Source of the DNA: Sedimenticola hydrogenitrophicus
GTDB taxonomy: Bacteria; Pseudomonadota; Gammaproteobacteria; Chromatiales; Chromatiaceae
Length of the DNA stretch: 64,000 nucleotides
Reading direction: 5' to 3'
Assembly (NCBI RefSeq): GCF_025175675.1
Contig: NZ_JANIOA010000020.1
Location: 18,631-82,630, forward strand
This document shows positions 34,193 to 44,723 of the stretch, in pieces. The position numbers were made by a program, and so were the translations under genes. Numbering within the stretch: the first letter of the stretch is position 1; every line of letters starts with the position of its first letter. The notes beneath the pieces are model-generated. The model saw nothing but the letters and a program-made list of their open reading frames with translations. It was not told the DNA's origin and ran no database searches.

Positions 34193-35683
34193 ATGATTGA
34201 CAGTAAAACCCTGATGATCCAAGGCACCACCTCGGACGCCGGCAAAAGCACGCTGGTTGCCGCGCTCTGCCGGGTATTCAGTCGCCAGGGCCTCAGTGTT
34301 GCCCCGTTCAAACCGCAAAACATGGCGCTTAACAGTGCGGTGACAGCGGATGGCGGTGAGATTGGTCGTGCCCAGGCGGTCCAGGCCCAGGCGGCACGCC
34401 TTGAACCACACGTGGATATGAATCCGGTCCTGCTGAAGCCCAATACCGATACCGGTTGTCAGGTGATCGTGCAGGGCCAGGCCGCGGAGAACAACATGGA
34501 GGCCTGGGGCTACCACGCCTACAAACCAAGGGTGATGCCCGCAATTCTCCAGTCACACCGCCGGCTGCGGGCCGATTATCGATATATCCTGGTGGAAGGG
34601 GCCGGGAGTCCGGCGGAGATCAACCTGCGGGAGAACGATGTGGCCAACATGGGATTTGCCGAGGCGGTGGACTGTCCCGTGCTGCTGGTGGCCGATATCG
34701 ACAAGGGGGGTGTCTTCGCCCACCTGGTCGGCACCCTGGCGCTGCTCTCGGCGAGCGAACAGGCCAGGATCAAGGGTTTCATAATCAACCGGTTCCGTGG
34801 TGAGTTGAGCTTTCTGCAGCCGGGACTGGATTGGCTGGAACAGCACACCGGCAAGCCGGTTCTGGGTGTCCTGCCCTACCTGGCCGGACTGCACCTGGAA
34901 GCGGAAGACAGCCTGACCAATTCGGAGATCGCACCCACCGTTGAGAAGCCGCTGCGGGTGGTGGTCCCCTGGCTGCAGCGCACCAGCAACCATACCGACC
35001 TGGACCCCCTTGCGCTGCATCCACAGGTCGAGGTGCGCTGGATCGGGCCGGGTGAAGCGATTCCGCCGGCCGACCTGATTATCCTGCCGGGATCAAAAAG
35101 CGTGCGCTCGGATCTGGCGTATCTGCAACAGAGTGGCTGGGAACGGGCCATCAAACGCCACCTACGTTTGGGTGGAAAGGTGCTGGGCATCTGCGGCGGG
35201 TATCAGATGCTCGGGCAAGCCATACATGACCCGCAAGGCATCGAGGGTCAACCCGGCAGCAGTTACGGCCTGGGACTTCTGGATATGGAAACCACCCTGG
35301 AGCGAGAGAAGCAGCTGCGCCTGGTGACTGGCGAACTGACCCTGGCGGCGTCGGTTCCGGTGAGTGGCTACGAAATCCACATGGGCGTCAGCCGGGGACC
35401 GGCACTGTCCAGACCGCTGGTCAGGCTTCAACAGGGGCATGATGGCGCCCTGTCTGAAGACAACCAGGTCGCCGGCACCTACCTGCATGGTCTCTTTGAG
35501 CTGCCATCCGCCTGTGATGCCCTGCTTACCTGGGCCGGCCTTGAACAGGCCGCGACTCCCGATTACCACCAGTTGCGTGAAGCCGGCATTGAGCGGTTGG
35601 CGGATGCCGCCGAAGCGCACCTGGATATCAAAAAAATCATTGCAATTGCTGACGGTCGAATTGAATCACCGGGTCGGTGGTAG
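34193..35683 (+). CDS. cobQ: Cobyric acid synthase
   Basis: A 496-residue glutamine amidotransferase (CbiP/CobQ) that amidates four carboxylates of adenosylcobyrinate a,c-diamide in corrinoid synthesis. The N-terminal synthetase has the P-loop [15 protein letters not shown] and the signature [19 protein letters not shown]. The C-terminal GATase1 domain shows the Cys nucleophile in [14 protein letters not shown] and the His in [10 protein letters not shown] chose the ATG at 34193 over an upstream TTG. No other cobalamin gene is in the window and no cobalamin riboswitch was seen upstream. Confidence 0.95.
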   Translation: MIDSKTLMIQGTTSDAGKSTLVAALCRVFSRQGLSVAPFKPQNMALNSAVTADGGEIGRAQAVQAQAARLEPHVDMNPVLLKPNTDTGCQVIVQGQAAENNMEAWGYHAYKPRVMPAILQSHRRLRADYRYILVEGAGSPAEINLRENDVANMGFAEAVDCPVLLVADIDKGGVFAHLVGTLALLSASEQARIKGFIINRFRGELSFLQPGLDWLEQHTGKPVLGVLPYLAGLHLEAEDSLTNSEIAPTVEKPLRVVVPWLQRTSNHTDLDPLALHPQVEVRWIGPGEAIPPADLIILPGSKSVRSDLAYLQQSGWERAIKRHLRLGGKVLGICGGYQMLGQAIHDPQGIEGQPGSSYGLGLLDMETTLEREKQLRLVTGELTLAASVPVSGYEIHMGVSRGPALSRPLVRLQQGHDGALSEDNQVAGTYLHGLFELPSACDALLTWAGLEQAATPDYHQLREAGIERLADAAEAHLDIKKIIAIADGRIESPGRW

Positions 35684-35687
35684 TTAA

Positions 35688-37874
35688 CTATGAAGTCACG
35701 TATGACGGATCCGTCGGGTACGCCCCTTCCGGAACGCTGGCCGTGCTCCCCGTGGCTGAAAACGGATTCAACCGCAACAGTATTTCGAGCTGTGACTGGG
35801 CGCCTGCCTGCAACAGCTGCGTTATCGTATCCGCCGCCAACGGTGGACAGGTGTAATAACCCTGGACCCAGTGACACCCCTGTGTCCGCAGGTAGTCAAG
35901 TTGTTCCCGGGTTTCCACACCCTCGGCGATAACCTGCAGGTCAAAGTCGCTTGCAAGCCGCAGCAGCGAACTGACCAACTGCGTGCCATTGCCATCCGGC
36001 CCCATGTCCTGGACGAACTCCTTATCAATCTTCATGGCGTTGAAATTAAAATTCTGCAGATAGGTGAGCGAGCTGTAGCCTGTGCCGAAATCATCGGCGC
36101 TCAGTTGTACGCCCAGCTCGCTCAGCCTGGCCATATTGATTCGCGTGGTTTCCTGGTCGGCGATCAACAGGGTTTCAGTCACTTCACAATGGAGCCTGGC
36201 AGGATTAAACTCGGCGTTTTCCAGGATCTCTTTCACTACATCAATGATATCCATGTGGCTGACCTGGCGGGCGGAGAAATTGACCGAGACAAAAAAATCG
36301 CGCTCACCAGCAAACTTTGCACTCCATTCACCAACCTGCCTGCAGGCACGCGCCAGCACCCACTCTCCCAGGCGATGAATGACATCGGAGCTCTCCGCTA
36401 TCGGGATAAACTCGTCGGGCGGAATTCTGCCGAAGTCGGGATGCTGCCAACGCAATAACGCCTCGAAACCATCGATCATCCCGGATTCCAGATTCACAAT
36501 CGGCTGGTAATGAATATCCAACTCACCCCGGTCAAGTACCGTGTGCAGATCATGTTCGATGTGGGTTGTTTTGGCCACCTCGGCATGCATCTCGGGGGCG
36601 AAGATATCTATCCTCCCCTTGCCGAGATTTTTGGCCCGATACATGGCGATATCGGCATCGCGGATAATCTCGTCCACGGCCTGATAGTGGGGTTCACCGT
36701 AGCAGATGCCGATACTGGCACTTATATTCAACGAAGTCCCCCGAAGTTCGAAGGGCAGATTAATTGATTCCAGGAGGCGATTGGCAATCAGAATCGCCTC
36801 CTGCGGGTTGCCTATATCATCTACCAGGAAGGTAAATTCATCGCCACCCATCCGGGCCACGGTATCCGCTGGCCTGAGGATCCGCCTGAATCGTTCCGCG
36901 ACCTCCTTTAACAGCAAATCACCGACCGAGTGTCCGTAACAGTCGTTGAGATTCTTGAATCGATCGAGGTCGACAAAGCAGACGGCATATTGATAGTTGC
37001 GGTTCCTGGCCTGTCTCGCCATCGACACCTGCAGTCGATCGCTAAAAAGGAAACGGTTCGGCAGGCCGGTGAGTGAGTCATAGAGTGCCCCGCGTTCCAG
37101 ACTCGCCAACAACCCCAGCCGTTCCGCCTGCCGATGACGGGCATACAATCCAAAGGCAAAAATACCGGTAATGCCGGCAAACCAGACGGCAACATGGGTG
37201 ATAACCATGGAGTCGGAGGTCTCTTTGGCCGCGTCCAGATAGGGGGTCATGGGGATGGACACACTGACACCACCGCGCAGGTCGCCCTCCTTGAAGCCCA
37301 GTATACCGTGGCACTTATCACACCCCTCTGTCATATACATGGGTTTCATGAAGCGCATGTAAGGCTTGCCGTTGATATTGGTCTGCTCAATCACCTCGTC
37401 CACCCGTTCCTGCTCAAAGCGCTCCAGCGCCATCCGTTCCCAGGAGTCAGGTTTGTTGGTTGGATCGAAGGTGATCTTGCCGGTGATCTTGCCTTTGACA
37501 CCGTAGGTATCCTCGTAATCACTGGTGATCTGGCGAAGCATATAAGCCGGATTCATCAGGGTGAGCCGCATACCCTCGGTGGTGACGATGTCCCGGTTTT
37601 TCAAATGGGAAAGGTAGGGGCTGGGAGGTGTATTTTCCGTCGGTGGTACATAGACGCCGCCATGCTTACTGGCCCACTGCCTGAATGCCTGATCCTTGTT
37701 CCAGTTGGATCTTGCCTCGCTGATCGCCAGCTCGGCCTTTTCATTTTTGAGATTGGTGATATTCCAGTCCAGCGAATAGCCGACCAGGGCAGTCCAGACC
37801 AATGCCCCGATCAGCACCAGCAGGGCAACCGGTTCATTGGTAAATTTCGTCAACTGTTGATCGAGAGATTTCAT
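35688..37874 (-). CDS. Haem-c sensor GGDEF-EAL protein (Tll0287-like/DUF3365)
   Basis: A 728-residue c-di-GMP turnover protein. TM1 (about residues 15-35) leads into a periplasmic Tll0287-like domain with a covalent-haem motif, CDKCHG near residues 184-188. TM2 (about 214-235) follows. GGDEF (motif GGDEF near 342, I-site region RFRRILRPADTVARMG) and EAL (FEALLRWQHPDFG near 471, then DDFGTGYSSLTYLQNF) both look intact, so it may synthesise and degrade c-di-GMP. The haem suggests it senses redox state or a gas; that is inference. It converges on the cobyric acid synthase gene with 4 bp between stops. Confidence 0.92.
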   Translation of the reverse strand: MKSLDQQLTKFTNEPVALLVLIGALVWTALVGYSLDWNITNLKNEKAELAISEARSNWNKDQAFRQWASKHGGVYVPPTENTPPSPYLSHLKNRDIVTTEGMRLTLMNPAYMLRQITSDYEDTYGVKGKITGKITFDPTNKPDSWERMALERFEQERVDEVIEQTNINGKPYMRFMKPMYMTEGCDKCHGILGFKEGDLRGGVSVSIPMTPYLDAAKETSDSMVITHVAVWFAGITGIFAFGLYARHRQAERLGLLASLERGALYDSLTGLPNRFLFSDRLQVSMARQARNRNYQYAVCFVDLDRFKNLNDCYGHSVGDLLLKEVAERFRRILRPADTVARMGGDEFTFLVDDIGNPQEAILIANRLLESINLPFELRGTSLNISASIGICYGEPHYQAVDEIIRDADIAMYRAKNLGKGRIDIFAPEMHAEVAKTTHIEHDLHTVLDRGELDIHYQPIVNLESGMIDGFEALLRWQHPDFGRIPPDEFIPIAESSDVIHRLGEWVLARACRQVGEWSAKFAGERDFFVSVNFSARQVSHMDIIDVVKEILENAEFNPARLHCEVTETLLIADQETTRINMARLSELGVQLSADDFGTGYSSLTYLQNFNFNAMKIDKEFVQDMGPDGNGTQLVSSLLRLASDFDLQVIAEGVETREQLDYLRTQGCHWVQGYYTCPPLAADTITQLLQAGAQSQLEILLRLNPFSATGSTASVPEGAYPTDPSYVTS

Positions 37875-38095
37875 GGCTGCACCGATGCTTCATCCTTGTT
37901 TTGTAATCGGTCTTGAATACTGGCGGGGTATGGTATGCTTTTTTGCCGCCAATAGGCCTTTTACCCTACAAATTTGGACATATATCGGCTATGCCGGGCA
38001 AAGCTTGAGCACTATACTGGGCCGGCAGAGGACGCTTTTCCGGTAATCCGCACGGAACCGCGGGTGATTAATCGGTTTTCTTTATCGATATGAGA
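37875..38095. other. Spacer between pdxJ and the GGDEF-EAL gene
   Basis: About 220 bp with no gene and no clear terminator for pdxJ. A palindrome-poor stretch includes an AT-rich region near 37930 that may carry the minus-strand promoter of the GGDEF-EAL gene, but no consensus was seen. Confidence 0.4.
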
Positions 38096-38857
38096 TCAAT
38101 CATCATCCAGACATGAAGCCCTGTGCGACGAGAGAATGAGGCGCTTCATCTCCCTAACCGCATCGGCTAGTCCGGAAAAAACGGCACGTGCGATGATGGA
38201 ATGACCGATATTCAGCTCCCGGATACCCGGTATCGCGGCGATCGTTGCCACATTGTGGTAGTCCAATCCGTGACCGGCATTTACCTGCAGACCGGTATTT
38301 AAACCAAAATCAACCGCTTGCTGAATCTTCAGCAGCGCTTTTTCCCGCTCGACACCGCTACGGGCGTCGGCAAAATGACCGGTATGAATCTCCACGGCGG
38401 GGACGCCGATAGCGTAGGACGCCTCCAGTTGCCGCTCATCGGCATCGACAAACAGGGACACCCGGATACCCGCCTCCTGCAAATCCGCGCAGAAGTCACG
38501 GAGATACGCCTGGTTGGCCACGACATCCAGTCCCCCTTCCGTTGTCAGCTCCTGACGCCGTTCCGGAACGATACAGCAATCGGAAGGCGCTATTTTCCGG
38601 GCGATTGTCAGCATTTCGGCCGTGGCGGCCATCTCCAGATTCATTCGAGTCTGCAGCATATCGGCCAGCATCTCCACATCACGATCCTGTATATGGCGCC
38701 TGTCTTCACGCAGATGCAGCGTAATCAGGTCCGCGCCCGCCTGTTCGGCAAGCAGCGCCGCCTGAATCGGCTCGGGATACCGCGTACCCCGCTGTTGGCG
38801 CAGCGTGGCCACGTGATCGATATTGACGCCCAGCAATTTTGGATATGACATGTTCAT
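38096..38857 (-). CDS. pdxJ: Pyridoxine 5'-phosphate synthase PdxJ
   Basis: A 253-residue TIM-barrel enzyme that condenses 3-hydroxy-1-aminoacetone phosphate with deoxyxylulose 5-phosphate in vitamin B6 synthesis. [16 protein letters not shown] is the conserved N-terminus, [13 protein letters not shown] and [15 protein letters not shown] are active-site blocks, and [15 protein letters not shown] is near the C-terminus. The ATG at 38851 is an alternative start two codons in. It is the last gene of the lepA-to-pdxJ block, the usual place. Confidence 0.96.
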   Translation of the reverse strand: MNMSYPKLLGVNIDHVATLRQQRGTRYPEPIQAALLAEQAGADLITLHLREDRRHIQDRDVEMLADMLQTRMNLEMAATAEMLTIARKIAPSDCCIVPERRQELTTEGGLDVVANQAYLRDFCADLQEAGIRVSLFVDADERQLEASYAIGVPAVEIHTGHFADARSGVEREKALLKIQQAVDFGLNTGLQVNAGHGLDYHNVATIAAIPGIRELNIGHSIIARAVFSGLADAVREMKRLILSSHRASCLDDD

Positions 38858-38880
38858 GATATATGCTTTTATTACTTGAA

Positions 38881-39600
38881 TTAATCTCGCGCCCGATGAG
38901 CGTGCCGAAAAAGTTCCCTGCTCTTCAAAGGTTTATCACCCAGATAAAAACCCAGTGCGGCACGAAGCAGATTGCGTGCCTCTCTTTGCTCCCCGGATCC
39001 GCACAGTGTCCGTGACTCCAATGATAGCAACGTCTGACCACGGATGGCATGTTCATTCTCCGCGGGACATTCGATAACCCCATGATCCTGAACAAACTGA
39101 TACCACTTGTCAGCTTCGACCGGCTTACCCTGGGTATGCTCCATCGTCAGCGGAATGCCGTACCCCAGCTCATGTAACATATCCAGCTCAAAATAACGCA
39201 ACACCGCCTCATCGATTCCATTTTCAGCGAGCTGAATCAGCAATCTCCGGTAGATATGGAACAGCCGTTCATGGGGATCATTGCGTTGCAGCAGACGCAT
39301 CAGGAGTTCATTGAGATAGAAGCCACAGAACAGTGCCTTTCCGCTGAGCTGAAACAGGCGTTCAGCGGCCTCATAGTGGGTCAGCGTTTTCACTTCGCCC
39401 CGACCACTCCAGCCGATCAGGAGCGGCACAAATGGCTGTAATAGCCCAGAGGCTGACTTGCCCCGGCCCTTGGCCCCCTTGACCACGGCGGGAAAACGCC
39501 CCTGCTGTTCGGTGAAGCATTCAACCAGCAGGCTGCTGTTTGAGTAGTCCCGGCGATGCAGCAGGAAGGCGGCCGACAAGGTGGGCGCGGAGGGGATCAA
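38881..39600 (-). CDS. recO: DNA repair protein RecO
   Basis: A 239-residue recombination mediator that helps RecA displace SSB. The N-terminal OB fold shows [20 protein letters not shown] and the conserved [19 protein letters not shown]. The helical C-terminal domain has [16 protein letters not shown]. The zinc-finger Cys pattern of some RecO proteins is not complete. The start overlaps era by 4 bp (ATGA). Confidence 0.95.
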   Translation of the reverse strand: MIPSAPTLSAAFLLHRRDYSNSSLLVECFTEQQGRFPAVVKGAKGRGKSASGLLQPFVPLLIGWSGRGEVKTLTHYEAAERLFQLSGKALFCGFYLNELLMRLLQRNDPHERLFHIYRRLLIQLAENGIDEAVLRYFELDMLHELGYGIPLTMEHTQGKPVEADKWYQFVQDHGVIECPAENEHAIRGQTLLSLESRTLCGSGEQREARNLLRAALGFYLGDKPLKSRELFRHAHRARD

Positions 39601-40496
39601 TCACTGTAACCCAGCCGGGACAGCGCCCCTTCATCGCTGGACCAGCTCTTTTTTACCTTGACCCAGAGCTGGAGGAAGACCTTCTTGTCGAAGAATTTTT
39701 CCATCTCCTTGCGGGCCTGGGTGCCGGCCTCTTTCAAGGCTTCGCCCTTGGCCCCGATAATGATGTTCTTCTGGCCCTGGCGCTCAACCCAGATCAGGGC
39801 ATCGATACGATAGAGATTGCCCTCTTCCTCGAATTTTTCTATCTCTACCGTCAAGGCATAGGGGATCTCTTTCGCATAACGCCGGGTCAACTGTTCGCGT
39901 ATCAGTTCCGCGGCAAAAAACCGTTCCGAGCGGTCGGTCAACTGATCCTCCGGAAAGATGTGCTCACCTTCCGGCAGGTTGGCGGCCACCTGCTGTTCCA
40001 GTGGTTGGATGTTGTTGCCCTTGCGTGCCGAGAGCGGTATCACCGCGGTAAAATCAAACAGCGCGGCGGTCGCCTCGAGATAGGGAAGCAATGCCTCCTT
40101 GTTCTTCACCATATCGACCTTGTTGACCACCAGCAGGACCGGGATGGTCAGTCGGGACAAGGCATCCAGCACCGCCTGATCCTCATCCGTCCAGCGCAAT
40201 GCCTCGACGACAAACAGGATCAGATCCACATCGGCCAGCGCGGACCGCGCGGTACGATTGAGATAGCGGTTCATTGCGTGATCACCGCGCTTATGGATGC
40301 CCGGGGTATCCACGTAGATGATCTGTTCCGATTCCGTGGTCTTGACCCCGAGAATACTGTGGCGGGTGGTCTGCGGCTTATGCGAGGTGATGGCCAGTTT
40401 CTGGCCGATCAACCGGTTCAGTAGTGTCGATTTGCCCACATTGGGCCGTCCGACAATGGCGCAAAAGCCGCACCGGCCACTCGCTTGCTCAGACAT
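39597..40496 (-). CDS. era: GTPase Era
   Basis: A 299-residue ribosome-assembly GTPase that binds the 3' end of 16S rRNA. G1 is GRPNVGKSTLLN, G3 VDTPGIHK, G4 NKVD and G5 SARKGNN. The C-terminal KH domain contains IIIGAKGEALKEAGTQARKE. It overlaps rnc by 8 bp and recO by 4 bp, the usual rnc-era-recO coupling. Confidence 0.97.
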   Translation of the reverse strand: MSEQASGRCGFCAIVGRPNVGKSTLLNRLIGQKLAITSHKPQTTRHSILGVKTTESEQIIYVDTPGIHKRGDHAMNRYLNRTARSALADVDLILFVVEALRWTDEDQAVLDALSRLTIPVLLVVNKVDMVKNKEALLPYLEATAALFDFTAVIPLSARKGNNIQPLEQQVAANLPEGEHIFPEDQLTDRSERFFAAELIREQLTRRYAKEIPYALTVEIEKFEEEGNLYRIDALIWVERQGQKNIIIGAKGEALKEAGTQARKEMEKFFDKKVFLQLWVKVKKSWSSDEGALSRLGYSD

Positions 40497-41166
40497 TCTC
40501 GATCCGCCTCAAAAATCGGCCGGCCGCATCCTGCTCCGCCTTTCTGCGGCTGTTGCCCGTGCCTTCAGTAATTATATTCAGTTCATCCACCCGGCAAGTA
40601 ACGGTGAAGCACTGTTCATGCTGTTCACCGGTTATACTGATAATAGTGTAGGTCGGCAGCGGGTTCTTCCGCGATTGAAGCAACTCCTGCAACCGTGTTT
40701 TGGGGTCTTTCTGCTGGGACTTTTTGCTCAGCCGTGAAAGCTTATCCTCAAACAGCTCGAGGATGACCCTGCGCGCCTCCAGATATCCGCCATCAAGATA
40801 GACCGCGGCAAACAGGGCCTCTACCGCATCCGCCAGAATCGAACCACGCGAGTGCCCACCGCTCCTGAGTTCACCCGCACCCAGATTAAGGAACTGGCCC
40901 AGCTCCAGCTGCTTGGCGATCTGGGCCAGTGAATCGCCCTTCACCAGACCCGCCCTGAGCCGACTGAGCTCTCCCTCGTCGGCATCCGGGAAATTGGCAT
41001 AGAGATAATCCGCGATCACAAAGCCGAGAATGGCATCCCCGAGGAATTCCAGGCGCTCGTTGTTGCTGCTTCCGGCACTCCTGTGGGTCAGTGCCGTTTC
41101 GGCCAGTCCCAGGTTATTGAATGCGTAGCCTATGGACCGGCATAGGCGTTCAACCGGTTCTCTCAA
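40489..41166 (-). CDS. rnc: Ribonuclease III
   Basis: A 225-residue double-strand-specific endonuclease that matures rRNA and mRNA. The catalytic signature NNERLEFLGDAILGFVIADYL and the second acidic site in SILADAVEALFAAVYLDGG are intact. The C-terminal dsRBD has PKTRLQELLQSRKNPLPTY and GTGNSRRKAEQDAAGRFL. It starts 4 bp inside the upstream DUF4845 gene. Confidence 0.97.
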   Translation of the reverse strand: MREPVERLCRSIGYAFNNLGLAETALTHRSAGSSNNERLEFLGDAILGFVIADYLYANFPDADEGELSRLRAGLVKGDSLAQIAKQLELGQFLNLGAGELRSGGHSRGSILADAVEALFAAVYLDGGYLEARRVILELFEDKLSRLSKKSQQKDPKTRLQELLQSRKNPLPTYTIISITGEQHEQCFTVTCRVDELNIITEGTGNSRRKAEQDAAGRFLRRIENV

Positions 41167-41540
41167 TTTGAAATCAGCTCTATTTGATCGGAAAATGAGA
41201 CCAGGATGTCGATATTGCCCACCATCTTTTTCTGCACCGTGTAGGTGACATCAACCTTCATGATGCCGGGACTTTTCTTGACCGTGACATGATCGCTCTT
41301 CAGGTCATACACACCATTGATGTCCAGACGCTTCATGATCATTTGCTTCACTTCGATGGCCGAACGCTTGGTGATCAGCGGTTCATCCTTCAGCGATTTC
41401 ACCACATCCTTGACCGTCAGGTTCTCAAGGTATATAGGCCCGATTTTCATGCCCAGCAGGGCAAAAAACAGGATCAATGCAACAACCGTCATCCAGCCCG
41501 TAAGGGTCATCCCCTTCTGTCTAATCAAATTGCCTTTCAT
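41163..41540 (-). CDS. DUF4845 membrane protein
   Basis: A 125-residue pilin-like small membrane protein. It starts KGNLIRQKGMTLTGWMTVVA, with one TM helix (about residues 13-35) of a type IV pilin or pseudopilin character, and has a C-terminal domain of about 85 residues. It is the protein commonly found between lepB and rnc in Pseudomonas and Chromatiales. Its function is not known. The ATG at 41540, five bases after a GGGGGG ribosome binding site, is preferred; the in-frame start further up is not supported. Confidence 0.82.
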   Translation of the reverse strand: MKGNLIRQKGMTLTGWMTVVALILFFALLGMKIGPIYLENLTVKDVVKSLKDEPLITKRSAIEVKQMIMKRLDINGVYDLKSDHVTVKKSPGIMKVDVTYTVQKKMVGNIDILVSFSDQIELISN

Positions 41541-41589
41541 CATTCCCCCCTGATTTATTATGCGGCCGGTATCAAGCAACCGGGTCACT

Positions 41590-42408
41590 TCAGTGTATGC
41601 CATTGCCTATTCGATCCCAAGTCACCGGAAAACCCGATCGATTCGAATCCCAGTTCATCCAGATGGCAAACGCCTTGCCGACAAGCAACTCTTCCGGCAC
41701 CAGCCCCCAGCAGCGGCTGTCATTGCTGTTATCCCGGTTATCACCCATGGCGAAGTAGTGACCCTCCGGCACGGTAAACGGGCCACGCATCAATACCTGA
41801 CAACCATAGCCAAAATCAGGAGCCATGGGGTTGATGAGAATCTCATGTTCCACATCGCCCAGTTGTTCGACATTCTTCAGGGCACCGCTCTCCCGGACAC
41901 CGCTACCGATACCGTTATAGATTTCAACATGACTTTGCGGCTGCGGCTCCCCATTGATGAACAGGGTTTTGTTAGCGTAACTGATCACGTCACCCGGCAC
42001 ACCCACCACGCGCTTGATATAGTCCACACGCGGATTTTGCGGATATTTGAATACCACCACATCACCGCGTTTTGGCTCATCGAGTGCAATCACCTTCTCA
42101 TTCAGGACCGGCAGGCGGATGCCAAAGGAGAATTTATTCACCAGGATGAAATCACCCACCAGCAGGGTCGGCATCATCGAACCGGATGGAATCCTGAAGG
42201 GTTCCACGACGAAGGAACGCAGCACCAGCACGGCCAAAATGACCGGGAAAAAGGAGCGCGAGTATTCGACCAGCATCGGCTCTTTCGCCCTCCCTTCCCC
42301 ACCTGCCCGCAACAGACGCCGCCTGGAAAAGAAAAGTGCATCAAGCAGCCAGATGAAGCCGGTCAAAAAAGTCGCAATGACCAGAAAGAGGGGAAAATCG
42401 AAATTCAT
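41590..42408 (-). CDS. lepB: Signal peptidase I (LepB)
   Basis: A 272-residue inner-membrane serine protease that removes signal peptides. Two membrane segments lie near residues 5-25 and 58-76. The Ser nucleophile is in RIPSGSMMPTLLVGDFILVN near residue 91. The general-base Lys is in DYIKRVVGVPGD. HYFAMGDNRDNSNDSRCWG is the family box E. I chose the ATG at 42408, in line with E. coli; the longer option adds only four residues. Confidence 0.96.
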   Translation of the reverse strand: MNFDFPLFLVIATFLTGFIWLLDALFFSRRRLLRAGGEGRAKEPMLVEYSRSFFPVILAVLVLRSFVVEPFRIPSGSMMPTLLVGDFILVNKFSFGIRLPVLNEKVIALDEPKRGDVVVFKYPQNPRVDYIKRVVGVPGDVISYANKTLFINGEPQPQSHVEIYNGIGSGVRESGALKNVEQLGDVEHEILINPMAPDFGYGCQVLMRGPFTVPEGHYFAMGDNRDNSNDSRCWGLVPEELLVGKAFAIWMNWDSNRSGFPVTWDRIGNGIH

Positions 42409-42475
42409 AGGCGGTTCCAACCTGATCCTGAACTACAGAGCGTAGTTTGTGAAAAACAGTGTTCGATAATAATGT

Positions 42476-44281
42476 TCAGTTGTCCTTTCCAACACGCAAC
42501 ACGGCAAGGAAGGCCTCCTGCGGTATCTCCACACGGCCCACCTGTTTCATGCGTTTTTTCCCCGCTTTCTGCTTTTCCAGCAGCTTGCGTTTGCGGGTGA
42601 TATCTCCACCATAACACTTGGCGGTGACGTTTTTACGCAGCGCCTTGACCGTCGTTCTGGCGATAATCTTACTGCCGATAGCGGCCTGAATGGCCACCTC
42701 AAACATCTGCCGCGGTATCAGCTCCTTCATCTGCGAGGTGATCTCGCGCCCCCGCGACTCACAGTTTTCCCTGTGCACAATCAGCGACAGGGCATCCACA
42801 TGCTCACCGTTGATCAGGATGTCCAGCTTTACCAGACTGGCGGGCTGAAATCGCTTGAACTCATATTCAAAGGAGGCGTATCCGCGGCTAACGGATTTGA
42901 GCCGGTCAAAAAAGTCCAGCACCACCTCATTCATCGGCAGCTCATAGGTTACCTGTACCTGGCCACCCAGATATTGCAGGTTTTTCTGCATGCCGCGTTT
43001 TTCGATACAGAGATTGATGACATTACCGAGATGTGCCTGGGGTACCAGGATGTGAGCCTCGATAATGGGCTCGCGTATTTCGGCAATCTGGTTCAGCGCG
43101 GGAAGATTGGCCGGATTGTCGACCATCACGATGCTGCCATCGGTCTTTTCCACTTCGTAGATCACCGTCGGCGCCGTGGTGATCAGATCAAGATCGTACT
43201 CCCGTTCCAGTCGCTCCTGCACAATCTCCATGTGCAGCATACCCAGAAACCCGCAGCGGAAACCAAAGCCGAGCGCCTGGGAGGTCTCCGGTTCATAATG
43301 CAGGGCGGCGTCATTCAATTTCAGCTTTTGCAAGGCATCGCGGAAATTTTCATAGTCGTCCGAGCTGACCGGATACAGGCCGGAGAAGACCCGCGGCCGC
43401 ATCTCGGCAAACCCCGGGAGAGCCGTTGTCGCCTTGTTGTCCGCCAGGGTCAGCGTATCACCCACCGGCGCCCCGTTGATATCCTTGATACCGGCAATGA
43501 CGAAGCCCACCTCGCCCGGCCCCAGATCAGGGCGGGTCTCCCGCTTCGGTGTAAATACGCCCACCTTCTCCACCTGAAAGGTCCTGCCGGTTGACATGAT
43601 AAGCATCTTGTCCTTGGGCTTGATCCTGCCATTGAATACCCGGATCAGTGAGATGACCCCCACATAGGAGTCGAACCAGGAGTCGATGATCAGGGCCTGC
43701 AACGGTTTGTTTTCGTCACCCTGGGGGGGCGGCACAAACTCCACCAGCTGGGCCAGCAATTCGGGTATCCCAACGCCGGTCTTGGCGCTCACGCGTATCG
43801 AATTATGCGCTTCGATACCGATAATCTCTTCGATCTCGGTGATCACCCGCTCCGGGTCAGCCGCCGGCAGATCGATCTTGTTCAGGACCGGCAACACCTC
43901 CAAACCCTGTTCAATAGCGGTGTAGCAGTTGGCGACGCTCTGCGCTTCGACACCCTGAGCCGCATCCACCACCAGCAGCGCCCCCTCACAGGCGGCCAAT
44001 GAACGGGACACTTCGTATGAGAAATCCACATGTCCGGGGGTGTCGATGAAATTCAGCCGATAGGTCTCCCCATTGGGCGCAGTGTAGTTGAGGGTGACAC
44101 TCTGGGCCTTGATGGTGATGCCACGTTCCTTTTCCAGGTCCATGGAATCCAGCACCTGCTCGCTCATTTCCCGGTCACTCAGGCCGCCGCAAAGGTGGAT
44201 AAACCGATCGGCGATGGTCGATTTTCCATGGTCGATGTGGGCGATGATGGAGAAGTTGCGGATATGCTGGAGATCTGTCAT
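42476..44281 (-). CDS. lepA: Elongation factor 4 (LepA)
   Basis: A 601-residue ribosome-binding GTPase linked to back-translocation and 30S assembly. G1 is [17 protein letters not shown]3 [11 protein letters not shown] and G4 NKIDLP. The EF4-specific C-terminal domain ends [18 protein letters not shown]. It starts its own transcript: a terminator (44357-44389) and a likely promoter (44325-44353) sit just upstream, so it is not strictly dependent on the sigma-E operon. Confidence 0.97.
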   Translation of the reverse strand: MTDLQHIRNFSIIAHIDHGKSTIADRFIHLCGGLSDREMSEQVLDSMDLEKERGITIKAQSVTLNYTAPNGETYRLNFIDTPGHVDFSYEVSRSLAACEGALLVVDAAQGVEAQSVANCYTAIEQGLEVLPVLNKIDLPAADPERVITEIEEIIGIEAHNSIRVSAKTGVGIPELLAQLVEFVPPPQGDENKPLQALIIDSWFDSYVGVISLIRVFNGRIKPKDKMLIMSTGRTFQVEKVGVFTPKRETRPDLGPGEVGFVIAGIKDINGAPVGDTLTLADNKATTALPGFAEMRPRVFSGLYPVSSDDYENFRDALQKLKLNDAALHYEPETSQALGFGFRCGFLGMLHMEIVQERLEREYDLDLITTAPTVIYEVEKTDGSIVMVDNPANLPALNQIAEIREPIIEAHILVPQAHLGNVINLCIEKRGMQKNLQYLGGQVQVTYELPMNEVVLDFFDRLKSVSRGYASFEYEFKRFQPASLVKLDILINGEHVDALSLIVHRENCESRGREITSQMKELIPRQMFEVAIQAAIGSKIIARTTVKALRKNVTAKCYGGDITRKRKLLEKQKAGKKRMKQVGRVEIPQEAFLAVLRVGKDN

Positions 44282-44324
44282 GAATGATTTACTGCGTAAT
44301 GAGCCCTGGGTTGTACAGCGAATG

Positions 44325-44353
44325 ATTACACTTTAAAAATATCGTGTAACCAA
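44325..44353 (-). promoter_or_regulatory. Likely sigma-70 promoter of lepA
   Basis: On the minus strand TTGGTT (44348-44353) and TGTAAT (44325-44330) are 17 bp apart, about 45 bp before the lepA start. The -10 matches at 5 of 6 positions; the -35 is weak. It follows the terminator directly, which supports a new start here. Confidence 0.4.
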
Positions 44354-44356
44354 TTG

Positions 44357-44389
44357 AAAAAAACGGAACTTTTTTTCAAAAAGTTCCGT
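44357..44389 (-). terminator. Strong terminator between the rse/degQ operon and lepA
   Basis: The arms ACGGAACTTTTT (44363-44374) and AAAAAGTTCCGT (44378-44389) are a perfect 12-bp stem with a 3-nt loop. On the minus strand the stem is followed by seven T residues. It would end transcripts from rpoE through the glutaredoxin-like gene before lepA. Confidence 0.92.
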
Positions 44390-44456
44390 CGGCAATGGTG
44401 CTGGAATAACTGTTCCCACGAAGGCTACATCATACCCCAGTTTGTACTGTACTCAA

Positions 44457-44464
44457 ATAGCCTC
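44457..44464. repeat. 8-bp target duplication, left of MITE B
   Basis: ATAGCCTC, repeated exactly at 44724-44731 immediately outside the element. Confidence 0.85.
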
Positions 44465-44723
44465 GTATCTACTCACGGGGTAAGGATGCATGGTGGATAA
44501 GCCGGTAGGCGCATCCACAAATGCTCACGGGGTGATTGGCCTGCCTTGCCGGCCTCACACGATGGCTTGCCTCCTCGAATCCGGCCCGATTTTCAGCGCC
44601 TGCCCAAACTCGCTTCGCTCAAACAAGGGCAGGCTTGTATCTGAAAAAGGGGCCGGATTCGAGGCGCCATCAAGATCGGCCAACAAGGCAGACCAATCAC
44701 TTACAGATCGGGTGAGTAGTTAC
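44465..44723. mobile_element. 259-bp MITE, IS66-type ends (copy B, inverted)
   Basis: An inverted copy of 22462-22720 with identical length. Ends are GTATCTACTCAC (44465-44476, one mismatch) and GTGAGTAGTTAC (44712-44723), flanked by the exact 8-bp repeat ATAGCCTC. By hand count about 18 positions differ from copy A. It carries the same nested inverted repeats, so it can fold the same way. Small reading frames within it (MVDKPVGAST...) are mirrored in copy A, but only because the DNA is near-identical. It inserted over the end of the glutaredoxin-like gene, between it and lepA. Confidence 0.9.
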
